NCBI RefSeq assembly: GCF_020023995.1
Contig: NZ_NRRD01000002.1
Coordinates: 124,001-188,000, forward strand
Reading direction: 5' to 3'
DNA from: Rhodobacter sp. TJ_12
GTDB lineage: Bacteria; Pseudomonadota; Alphaproteobacteria; Rhodobacterales; Rhodobacteraceae
Length of the DNA: 64,000 nt
Made by a program: the position numbers and the translations under genes. Shown here piece after piece: positions 9,379 through 16,962 of the stretch (position 1 is the first letter of the stretch; each line of letters starts with the position of its first letter). Under the pieces are notes generated by a model. It searched no databases, was not told the DNA's origin, and worked only from the letters and a program-made list of their open reading frames with translations.

Positions 9379-11349
9379 ATGAACACTCAGACGCAGCCCG
9401 TTGCCGCGCCCGAAATGCGCGAAGTTCCGGCGGGCTTCGAAAACGCCCATGCGGACCAGCAAAAATATCTGGAGATGTATCGGGAATCGATCGAGAACCC
9501 GGATGCCTTCTGGGGCCGCGAAGGTAAGCGTCTGGATTGGATGACGCCTTATACCACGGTCAAGAACACCGATTTCACCTTTGGCAAAGTGTCGATCAAG
9601 TGGTTCGAAGATGGTGTGCTGAACGCCTCGGTGAACTGTGTCGACCGCCACTTGAAAGATCGCTCGCTGCAAACCGCGATCATCTTTGAACCCGACGATC
9701 CGAATGAGCCCGCCCAGCACATCACCTATAAAGAGCTGTCCGAGAAGGTGAACCGGATGGCCAACGTGCTGTTGTCGCAAGGCATCATGCGCGGCGACCG
9801 GGTGGTGATCTACCTGCCGATGATCCCCGAAGCGGCTTACGCAATGCTGGCCTGTGCGCGGATCGGCGCGATCCATTCGATCGTTTTCGCGGGCTTCTCG
9901 CCCGATGCGCTGGCGAACCGGATCAACGATTGTAACGCCAAACTGGTGATTACCGCCGACACCGCCCCGCGTGGCGGGCGCCGCACGCCGCTGAAGGCCA
10001 ATACCGATGCCGCGCTTCTGCACTGCTCGGATAAAGTGCGCTGCTTGGTGGTGAAACGCACCAATGACCAAATTTCGTGGGTGCATGGCCGCGATGTGGA
10101 TCTGCTTTATCTGATGGATCACGTTTCGCCCGAATGCCCGCCGCGCCCGATGAACGCCGAAGACCCGCTGTTCATCCTTTATACCTCGGGCTCGACCGGC
10201 AAGCCGAAGGGCGTGGTGCACACGACCGGCGGTTACCTTGTCTATGCCGCGATGACCCACCAATACACCTTCGATTATCATGATGGGGACGTGTTCTGGT
10301 GCACCGCCGATGTGGGCTGGGTGACCGGGCACAGCTATATCATCTACGGCCCGCTGGCCAACGGCGCGACCACGGTGATGTTCGAAGGCGTGCCGACCTA
10401 TCCTGACCCGGGCCGGTTCTGGGCCGTGTGTGAAAAGCACAAGGTCAACCAGTTCTACACCGCGCCGACCGCGATCCGCGCGCTGATGGGCCAAGGCCCG
10501 GAATGGGTTGAGAAATATGACCTTTCCAGCATCAAGGTGCTGGGCTCGGTGGGCGAACCGATCAACCCCGAGGCTTGGGCGTGGTATGATACCTATGTCG
10601 GCAAGGGCAAATGCCCGATCGTTGACACGTTCTGGCAGACCGAAACCGGCGGCCATATGATCACCCCGCTGCCGGGCGCGACGCCGACCAAGCCGGGCTC
10701 TGCCTCGAACCCGTTCTTCGGTGTGAAGCCGGTGGTTTTGGACCCGCAAACCGCCGTTCGCATTGGCGAAGTGGAATGCGAAGGCGTGCTGTGCATCTCG
10801 GACAGCTGGCCGGGGCAGATGCGCACCGTTTGGGGCGACCATGACCGGTTCCAAGAAACCTACTTCGGGCAATATCGCGGCTATTACTTCACCGGCGACG
10901 GCTGCCGCCGCGACAAAGACGGCTACTACTGGATCACTGGCCGCGTCGATGACGTGATCAACGTTTCGGGCCACCGGATGGGCACTGCCGAGGTCGAAAG
11001 CGCGCTGGTGGCGCACCAGAAAGTGGCCGAGGCCGCCGTGGTGGGCTATCCGCATGACATCAAGGGGCAGGGCATCTATGCCTATGTCACGCTGATGAAC
11101 GGCGTCGAGCCGAGCGATGAGCTGCGCAAAGATCTGGTGAAATGGGTCCGCACCGAAATCGGCCCGATTGCCAGCCCCGACCTGATCCAATGGGCCCCGG
11201 GCCTGCCGAAGACCCGTTCGGGCAAGATCATGCGCCGCATCCTGCGCAAGATCGCCGAGAACGACTATGGCTCGCTTGGCGATATTTCCACCTTGGCCGA
11301 GCCGGGCGTGGTGCAAGAGCTGATCGACAACCGCATGAACCGGGGCTGA
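9379..11349 (+). CDS. acs: Acetyl-CoA synthetase (AMP-forming)
   Basis: Converts acetate, CoA and ATP to acetyl-CoA, AMP and pyrophosphate in the cytoplasm; the high-affinity acetate route. 656 residues, normal length. The adenylate-forming signature [11 protein letters not shown] starts near residue 268, [20 protein letters not shown] is the acetyl-CoA-synthetase-specific segment, and TRSGKIMRR near residue 612 carries the lysine that lysine acetylation silences in the family. It heads a co-directional block: an adenylate kinase starts four bases after its stop, then a symporter and regulatory genes. It is preceded by an AT-rich 365-bp control region. Confidence 0.97.
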   Translation: MNTQTQPVAAPEMREVPAGFENAHADQQKYLEMYRESIENPDAFWGREGKRLDWMTPYTTVKNTDFTFGKVSIKWFEDGVLNASVNCVDRHLKDRSLQTAIIFEPDDPNEPAQHITYKELSEKVNRMANVLLSQGIMRGDRVVIYLPMIPEAAYAMLACARIGAIHSIVFAGFSPDALANRINDCNAKLVITADTAPRGGRRTPLKANTDAALLHCSDKVRCLVVKRTNDQISWVHGRDVDLLYLMDHVSPECPPRPMNAEDPLFILYTSGSTGKPKGVVHTTGGYLVYAAMTHQYTFDYHDGDVFWCTADVGWVTGHSYIIYGPLANGATTVMFEGVPTYPDPGRFWAVCEKHKVNQFYTAPTAIRALMGQGPEWVEKYDLSSIKVLGSVGEPINPEAWAWYDTYVGKGKCPIVDTFWQTETGGHMITPLPGATPTKPGSASNPFFGVKPVVLDPQTAVRIGEVECEGVLCISDSWPGQMRTVWGDHDRFQETYFGQYRGYYFTGDGCRRDKDGYYWITGRVDDVINVSGHRMGTAEVESALVAHQKVAEAAVVGYPHDIKGQGIYAYVTLMNGVEPSDELRKDLVKWVRTEIGPIASPDLIQWAPGLPKTRSGKIMRRILRKIAENDYGSLGDISTLAEPGVVQELIDNRMNRG

Positions 11350-11353
11350 GCCG

Positions 11354-12037
11354 GTGGACGCGCAAGCGACCACCAAGCCCGCCGTGCTGATCTTGCTCGG
11401 GCCTCCGGGCGCGGGCAAGGGCACGCAGGCGCGGATGCTGGAACAGCGCTTTGGCCTGATCCAGCTGTCCACCGGGGATCTGTTGCGCGCAGCAGTGGCT
11501 GCGGGCACGCCTGCGGGCCTTGCCGCGAAAGCGGTGATGGAAGCGGGCGGTTTGGTCTCTGATGAGATTGTGCTGGCGATCCTGAAGGACCGCATGGCCC
11601 AGCCCGATGTGAAGGCGGGTGTGATCTTGGATGGCTTTCCCCGCACCGCGGGGCAGGCTGCCGCGCTGGACGGTCTTTTGGCCGAGGCCGGGCAAGGCGT
11701 CACTGCCGCCATCAGCCTAGAGGTCGATGACGCGGCTATGATCGCGCGCGTCGCGGGCCGCTTCACCTGCGCCGATTGCGGCGAAGGCTATCATGATGAA
11801 TTCAAGCTGCCTGTGGAGGCGGGCACTTGTGACAAATGCGGCGGCACGGCGTTCAAACGCCGCGCTGACGATACTGCCGAGACGGCGCGTGCCAGGTTGG
11901 AGGCCTACCACGCGCAGACGGCGCCGCTGATCGCCCATTATCGGGGGCTTGGCGTTTTGGAGACGGTCGATGCGATGGACAGTATCGCGGCGGTTGCCTC
12001 CGAGCTTGGGTCGATCGTGACACGCGTCTCGGCCTGA
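11354..12037 (+). CDS. adk: Adenylate kinase with zinc-type lid
   Basis: Catalyses ATP + AMP = 2 ADP. 227 residues. Walker A GPPGAGKGT at 16-24, the AMP-binding STGDLLR, DGFPRT, and a lid with four cysteines (C139, C142, C159, C162) in CADC and CDKC pairs, the zinc-binding form of the long-type enzyme. The start is a GTG four bases after the acs stop, so translation is probably coupled. Since Acs produces AMP, a kinase in the same transcript would recycle it; that link is inference. It is probably not the housekeeping copy, which in relatives sits among ribosomal protein genes (not in the window). Confidence 0.92.
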   Translation: MDAQATTKPAVLILLGPPGAGKGTQARMLEQRFGLIQLSTGDLLRAAVAAGTPAGLAAKAVMEAGGLVSDEIVLAILKDRMAQPDVKAGVILDGFPRTAGQAAALDGLLAEAGQGVTAAISLEVDDAAMIARVAGRFTCADCGEGYHDEFKLPVEAGTCDKCGGTAFKRRADDTAETARARLEAYHAQTAPLIAHYRGLGVLETVDAMDSIAAVASELGSIVTRVSA

Positions 12038-12045
12038 TGGGGAGG

Positions 12046-12070
12046 GACGGGCTCCGGGAGGGGGCCCGTC
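12046..12070 (+). other. Leader hairpin ahead of the symporter small subunit
   Basis: GACGGGC (12046-12052) pairs with GCCCGTC (12064-12070) across an 11-base loop in the 60-bp gap between the adenylate kinase and DUF4212 genes. There is no T-run. It may stabilise or separate the transporter part of a longer message. Confidence 0.4.
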
Positions 12071-12097
12071 TGGAGATAAAAACAGGGAGTAACGCTC

Positions 12098-12355
12098 ATG
12101 GCGGACAATTCTTCGTCCAATGCCTATTGGAAAGCGAACATCCAGACGATCCTGGTCTTTCTGGTGATCTGGTTCGTCTGCTCGTTCGGCTTTGGCATCT
12201 TGCTGCGCCCGATGCTGGCTGGCATCGGCGTCGGTGGCACAGACCTTGGTTTCTGGTTCGCCCAGCAAGGCTCGATCATCGTGTTTCTCGTGCTGATCTT
12301 CGCTTACGCGTTCCGCATGAACAAACTCGACCGTGAACACGGCGTCGATGAGTAA
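12098..12355 (+). CDS. DUF4212 protein, small subunit of sodium/solute symporter
   Basis: Inner-membrane protein of 85 residues with two hydrophobic helices (about 17-38 and 55-76) separated by a short loop, the DUF4212 layout. Such genes nearly always precede a symporter of the VC_2705 branch of the SSS family, as here with a 15-bp gap, and the pair is thought to form a two-component transporter. The functional parallel is YjcH next to ActP. The precise contribution of the small protein is unknown. Confidence 0.9.
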   Translation: MADNSSSNAYWKANIQTILVFLVIWFVCSFGFGILLRPMLAGIGVGGTDLGFWFAQQGSIIVFLVLIFAYAFRMNKLDREHGVDE

Positions 12356-12370
12356 GGGAGGCAGTCAATA

Positions 12371-14128
12371 ATGGATCAATTCGTTCTCAACATCATCGTT
12401 GTGGGCGCGACCTTCGCGCTTTACATCGGGATCGCGATTTGGGCCCGCGCGGGCTCGACCGCGGAATTTTATGCCGCCGGCCAAGGGGTTCACCCGGTGC
12501 TGAACGGTATGGCCACCGGCGCGGACTGGATGTCGGCCGCCTCTTTCATCTCGATGGCCGGTCTGATCGCCTTTGGCGGCTATGACACCTCGGTCTATCT
12601 GATGGGCTGGACCGGCGGCTATGTGCTGCTGGCGATGCTGCTTGCGCCTTATCTGCGCAAATTCGGCAAGTTCACCGTTCCGGAATTCATCGGCGACCGC
12701 TTCTATAGCAACGTCGCGCGGACCGTGGCCGTGATCTGCCTGATCACCGCGTCGCTGACCTATGTGATCGGTCAGATGACCGGTGTGGGCGTGGCCTTTT
12801 CGCGCTTCTTGGAAGTGTCGAACACGGCGGGTCTGTTCATCGGTGCGGCGATCGTCTTCATGTATGCCGTTTTGGGCGGCATGAAGGGCATCACCTACAC
12901 GCAGGTGGCGCAATATGTCGTGCTGATCATCGCCTATACGATCCCGGCGGTGTTCATCTCGCTCAACCTCACCGGCAATCCGATCCCGGCGCTGGGTCTG
13001 TTCTCGAACGACGTTTCGACCGGTGCGCCGATCCTGTCGACGCTTGAGGGCCTTGTCACCGATCTGGGCTTCAAATCCTATCTTGAACAGTCCGATACCA
13101 CGTTGAACATGTTCCTGTTCACCGTCTCGCTGATGATCGGGACCGCGGGTCTGCCCCACGTGATCGTGCGCTTCTTCACCGTGCCGAAAGTGGCCGATGC
13201 GCGCACCTCGGCGGGTTGGGCGCTGGTCTTCATCGCGCTGCTTTACCTGACGGCTCCGGCTGTGGGCGCGATGGCGCGCATGAACCTGATCAACACCTTC
13301 TACCCGAACGGGATCGAAGGTCAGGCGCTGTCGATGGCGGAAATCGAAGCGGGCGAAGATGCCTCGGGTGCGGATCTTGAATGGGTCAACAACTGGGCGA
13401 AAACCGGCCTGCTGGCGTTTGACGACAAAAACGGCGACGGCTTGATCACCTATGTCGGCGATGCCGAAGCCAACGAGTTGACCGTGAACCGCGACATCAT
13501 CGTGCTGGCCAACCCGGAAATCGCCCGTCTGCCGGGCTGGGTGATCGCGCTGGTGGCCGCCGGTGGTCTTGCCGCCGCTCTGTCGACCGCTGCGGGTCTG
13601 TTGATGGCCATTTCCTCGGCCGTGTCGCACGACCTCATCAAAGGGCAGATCAACCCGAACATCTCCGAAAAGGGCGAACTCATGGCCGCCCGGATCGCGA
13701 TGGCGGTGGCGATCGCTGTGGCCACCTATCTTGGCCTCAACCCTCCGGGCTTCGCGGCGCAGACCGTGGCTTTGGCCTTCGGCCTTGCCGCTGCCTCGAT
13801 CTTCCCGGCGCTGATGATGGGCATCTTCTCGAAGACGGTGAACAACACCGGGGCCGTGGCGGGGATGCTCGCCGGTCTGATCACGACCGTGCTCTACATC
13901 TTCTTGCACAAAGGCTGGTTCTTCATCGCGGGCACCAACACCTTCACCGATGCGGACCCGATGATCCTGTCGATCAAATCGACCTCGTTCGGCGCGATTG
14001 GCGCGGCGATCAACTTCGCGGTGGCCTTCATGGTCTCGTCGATCACCAAGCCGGTTCCGGCCAATGTGGTCGAACTGGTGGAATCGATCCGCGTGCCGAA
14101 AGGTGCGGGCGCGGCCACCGGTCACTAA
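12371..14128 (+). CDS. Sodium:solute symporter, VC_2705 branch (probable acetate/monocarboxylate)
   Basis: 585-residue inner-membrane symporter of the SSS family with about thirteen helices. TGADWMSAASFISMAG near residue 48 is the family motif shared with acetate permease ActP. Location after acs and DUF4212 suggests acetate or a related carboxylate as substrate; that is inference. Residues about 318-380 form a long hydrophilic insert holding DDKNGDGLITYV, which fits the first nine positions of an EF-hand loop (D352, N354, D356, G357, I359) but has Gly instead of Glu at position 12. The 84-bp gap after it contains a strong hairpin. Confidence 0.92.
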   Translation: MDQFVLNIIVVGATFALYIGIAIWARAGSTAEFYAAGQGVHPVLNGMATGADWMSAASFISMAGLIAFGGYDTSVYLMGWTGGYVLLAMLLAPYLRKFGKFTVPEFIGDRFYSNVARTVAVICLITASLTYVIGQMTGVGVAFSRFLEVSNTAGLFIGAAIVFMYAVLGGMKGITYTQVAQYVVLIIAYTIPAVFISLNLTGNPIPALGLFSNDVSTGAPILSTLEGLVTDLGFKSYLEQSDTTLNMFLFTVSLMIGTAGLPHVIVRFFTVPKVADARTSAGWALVFIALLYLTAPAVGAMARMNLINTFYPNGIEGQALSMAEIEAGEDASGADLEWVNNWAKTGLLAFDDKNGDGLITYVGDAEANELTVNRDIIVLANPEIARLPGWVIALVAAGGLAAALSTAAGLLMAISSAVSHDLIKGQINPNISEKGELMAARIAMAVAIAVATYLGLNPPGFAAQTVALAFGLAAASIFPALMMGIFSKTVNNTGAVAGMLAGLITTVLYIFLHKGWFFIAGTNTFTDADPMILSIKSTSFGAIGAAINFAVAFMVSSITKPVPANVVELVESIRVPKGAGAATGH

Positions 14129-14136
14129 CACCCAAG

Positions 14137-14160
14137 GCGGGCGGGGGCTTCCCCGCCCGC
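14137..14160 (+). other. Strong hairpin between symporter and nucleotidyltransferase genes
   Basis: A 10-bp all-GC stem, GCGGGCGGGG (14137-14146) with CCCCGCCCGC (14151-14160), loop GCTT, starts eight bases after the symporter stop. No T-run follows, so it could be a partial terminator, an RNA-end protector for the upstream message, or a Rho-related pause. It separates transport genes from regulatory genes in the block. Confidence 0.5.
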
Positions 14161-14212
14161 ATCCCCGCCCGCGACGCGGTGCGGCACGATCATTCTCACA
14201 AGAGGAGCTGTC

Positions 14213-16039
14213 ATGGAAACCGATCGTCAGGCCATCATCGCCTTTCTTGAAACGGTCCATCCCTATGACACCCTGCCGCGTGACGAGCTGGTTGACGTGG
14301 CCAGTTCCTTCCGCCGCATGGAATTCCGCCCCGAGGCGCTGATCTACGTCTACCAAACGCCGATTGGCGGGCTTTACCTGATCAAGCAAGGCGCGGTCGA
14401 AATCACCGATGGCAATGGCGGGCTGGTTTCGCTGCTTGGTCCGCGCAATTCCTTTGGCGAGCGCGGCATCATGCGCGACGGTCTGGCCGCGACGCAGGCC
14501 AAGGCGACCGAGCCGACGGTGTGCCTTGTGCTCCCCACCCCGACCTTCTTGCGGCTGATCGAGACCTATCCCTCGTTCGAGCGGTTCTTCAACCGCAAGC
14601 GCGGCGAAAAGGTCTCTAATGACATTGCCACGCAAAAGGTGGCCGATCTGATTGCCCGCAAGCCTTTGTCTTGCCCGCCCGACACAACGGTTGTGAGCGC
14701 GGCACAGATGATGCGTGATGCGCATGTCTCTTCGCTTGGTGTTGTGGGCGCGGGCGACAAGCTGCACGGGATCATCACCGTGCGGGACCTTGCCAACAAG
14801 GTTCTGGCCGAGGAAATGCCGGGGACGACCCCGGTCGATCAGGTGATGACGCCCGATCCGGTCAGTCTGCCGCCCACGGCTTTGGGCTCTGACATCCTGC
14901 ATATCATGCTGGAACGCCGGATCGGCCATTTGCCGATCACCGAAGACGGGCGCTTTGTCGGCATGATCACGCAAACCGATCTGACGCGGTTCCAAGCGGT
15001 GTCGTCGGCGGTGCTGATCCGCGATGTGGTCAGCGCAGATACTGTGGCGGAAATGGCCGCCGTCACCGCGCGCATTCCGCAATTGCTGACCCAATTGGTC
15101 GGCGGCCATCACAGCCATGAGGTCGTTACCCGGCTGATTACAGATATTGCCGATGCGGTCACCCGCCGCCTTTTGGTGATGGCTGAACGCGAATTGGGCG
15201 CACCGCCGGTGCCCTATCTGTGGCTTGCCTGCGGCAGCCAAGGGCGGCAGGAACAAACCGGCGTGTCGGACCAAGACAATTGCCTGATCGTCGATGATGC
15301 CGCCACAGAAGAGGATATGGAATATTTCCGTGCGCTGGCGAAGATCGTCTGCGATGGGTTGAACGCCTGCGGCTATGTTTATTGCCCGGGCGATATGATG
15401 GCGACGAACCCGCGCTGGTGCCAGCCCGCGCGCGTCTGGCGCGACTATTTCGCGGGCTGGGTCAACACCCCCAACCCCGAAGCGCAAATGCTGGCCTCGG
15501 TGATGTTTGACCTGCGCCCCATCGGCGGCGGCGGCATTGCCATGTTCGAAGCGATTCACGCCGAAACGCTCAATATGGCTGCGAAGAATTCGATCTTCGT
15601 GGCGCATATGATTTCCAACTCGCTCAAGCATACGCCGCCCTTGGGGCTTATTCGCGGCTTTGCCACGATCCGCTCGGGCGAGCATCGCAACCACATCGAT
15701 CTGAAGATGAATGGCGTTGTGCCGGTGGCCGATCTGGCGCGGATCTATGCGCTGCAAGGCAAGTTGCCCGAGGCGAACACCCGCGCCCGGCTGAAAGCGG
15801 CGGAAGAGCGGGGGGTGATTTCGGCCTCGGGGGCGCGCGATCTGATCGAGGCCTATGATCTGATTGCGACGATGCGGCTGGAAAACCAAGCCACGCTGAT
15901 CAAATCGGGCCGCGCGCCCGACAATTTCCTTGCCCCGTCGGATCTGAGCGATTTCGAGCGCGCGCATTTGCGCGATGCCTTTGTCGTGGTGCGCACGATG
16001 CAATCGGCGGCGGGCCACAACAAGGCGGTGGTAAGCTAA
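14213..16039 (+). CDS. cNMP-binding, CBS-pair, DUF294 nucleotidyltransferase
   Basis: 608-residue cytoplasmic regulator. In order: a cyclic-nucleotide-binding fold (about 15-125, LYLIKQGAVEI and GERGIMRDG), a CBS pair (about 150-270, VTPDP-type segments ending FVGMITQTDLTRF), then a DUF294 nucleotidyltransferase (about 300-440) with GSQGRQEQTGVSDQDN, the glycine-serine plus DxD pattern of GlnD-like enzymes, and a helical DUF294 C-terminal domain. The catalytic residues look intact. Family members lie beside acetate-type symporters and exonucleases in other proteobacteria, as I recall. It may nucleotidylate a protein partner in response to a bound nucleotide; the target is unknown. The next gene starts one base after its stop. 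Confidence 0.9.
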   Translation: METDRQAIIAFLETVHPYDTLPRDELVDVASSFRRMEFRPEALIYVYQTPIGGLYLIKQGAVEITDGNGGLVSLLGPRNSFGERGIMRDGLAATQAKATEPTVCLVLPTPTFLRLIETYPSFERFFNRKRGEKVSNDIATQKVADLIARKPLSCPPDTTVVSAAQMMRDAHVSSLGVVGAGDKLHGIITVRDLANKVLAEEMPGTTPVDQVMTPDPVSLPPTALGSDILHIMLERRIGHLPITEDGRFVGMITQTDLTRFQAVSSAVLIRDVVSADTVAEMAAVTARIPQLLTQLVGGHHSHEVVTRLITDIADAVTRRLLVMAERELGAPPVPYLWLACGSQGRQEQTGVSDQDNCLIVDDAATEEDMEYFRALAKIVCDGLNACGYVYCPGDMMATNPRWCQPARVWRDYFAGWVNTPNPEAQMLASVMFDLRPIGGGGIAMFEAIHAETLNMAAKNSIFVAHMISNSLKHTPPLGLIRGFATIRSGEHRNHIDLKMNGVVPVADLARIYALQGKLPEANTRARLKAAEERGVISASGARDLIEAYDLIATMRLENQATLIKSGRAPDNFLAPSDLSDFERAHLRDAFVVVRTMQSAAGHNKAVVS

Positions 16040-16040
16040 G

Positions 16041-16568
16041 ATGACCAACGATTTCATCATCATGATCGCCGCGGGCGCGTTTGCGGGGCTCGTGGCCTTT
16101 TTGCTGCGCCACTCGGCCCGCAAGCTTTTGCGGCTTGATCTGCCGAAATGGCTGATGCCTGCGGCGGCGGGTCTTGCCATGCTCGGCGTCACGATCTGGG
16201 GCGAATACCACTGGTTCACACAGGCACGCGGCGGTCTGCCGGCGGGGGCGGTGGTGTTGCAAAGCAATGCCGAAGCCACGCCTTGGCGCCCGTGGAGCTA
16301 TCTCTGGCCGGTGACGAACCGCTTTGTGGCGCTTGATACTGCCAATCGCGCCCAGCCCGCCGAAGGCGTGGTGGTGGCGAACCTGTATTTGGTGGCGCGC
16401 TGGCAGCCGGTCCAGCCTGTCACCGTTGCGTATGATTGCACCGGCCATCGCCAAGCCATTCTGGGAGGAGAGGCGGCGGTGAACGCGGATGGGTCTTTGA
16501 CGGCGGGCAAATGGCTGCCCGCGCCGATGCCCGACGCGGGGTTGAATGCCGCCTGCACGGGAGGATGA
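16041..16568 (+). CDS. Small two-helix membrane protein, unknown
   Basis: 175 residues, not recognised. Two hydrophobic helices (about 4-22 and 39-56) are followed by about 120 residues probably in the periplasm, with few motifs (WSYLWPVTNRF, VTVAYDC) and two cysteines near the C-terminus (about 134 and 172) that could form a disulfide. The gene begins one base after the nucleotidyltransferase stop and ends one base before the response regulator start, so it belongs to the same translation-coupled unit. Its position suggests a membrane accessory to the signalling pair, but there is no direct evidence. Confidence 0.8.
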   Translation: MTNDFIIMIAAGAFAGLVAFLLRHSARKLLRLDLPKWLMPAAAGLAMLGVTIWGEYHWFTQARGGLPAGAVVLQSNAEATPWRPWSYLWPVTNRFVALDTANRAQPAEGVVVANLYLVARWQPVQPVTVAYDCTGHRQAILGGEAAVNADGSLTAGKWLPAPMPDAGLNAACTGG

Positions 16569-16569
16569 G

Positions 16570-16962
16570 ATGGCAGACGGGGGGAGAAAACGGCGCGTTT
16601 TGATTGTCGAGGATGAAGACAATATCGCGATCGCGCTGGACTATCTGATGAGCCGCGAAGGGTTTGAGCACGACCGGATCGCATCGGGTCGGGGCGCGCT
16701 GGAACGCATTCGCACCGAACAGCCCGATCTGGTGCTTTTGGATGTGATGCTGCCCGAGGTGTCGGGCTATGAAATCTGCCAAGAGGTGCGCGCCGATACC
16801 GGCCTGTCGGATGTGAAAATCCTGATGATGACGGCGCGCGGCTCAGCGATGGAGCGGCGCAAGGGGCTTGCCCTGGGCGCCGATGGCTTCATTGCCAAAC
16901 CTTTTGAACTCAAGGAATTGCGCGACGAGGTGCACAGGCTTTTGGACGCCGAGGGGGCCTAG
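16570..16962 (+). CDS. Receiver-only response regulator
   Basis: 130 residues, a single REC domain with no output domain. The acidic pair ED near residue 14, the phospho-accepting D58 in LVLLDVMLPE, the threonine in LMMTARG and the lysine in FIAKPFE are all present, so it should be phosphorylatable. The ATG at 16570 follows GGGAGGATGAG and is preferred to an in-frame ATG eight codons upstream inside the previous gene. It abuts the sensor-exonuclease gene with no gap. As that neighbour lacks a phospho-accepting histidine, the kinase must come from elsewhere or the pair works without classical phosphotransfer (inference). Confidence 0.9.
   Translation: MADGGRKRRVLIVEDEDNIAIALDYLMSREGFEHDRIASGRGALERIRTEQPDLVLLDVMLPEVSGYEICQEVRADTGLSDVKILMMTARGSAMERRKGLALGADGFIAKPFELKELRDEVHRLLDAEGA

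Noticed and set aside
9292-11766. An 824-codon minus-strand frame opposite acs.
   Set aside because: Shadow of acs and adk; no recognisable domain.
12365-16279. A 1304-codon open frame on the minus strand opposite the symporter and nucleotidyltransferase genes.
   Set aside because: It is Arg/His/Gly-rich with no domain, mirrors high-GC codon bias, and the plus strand holds well-defined genes.
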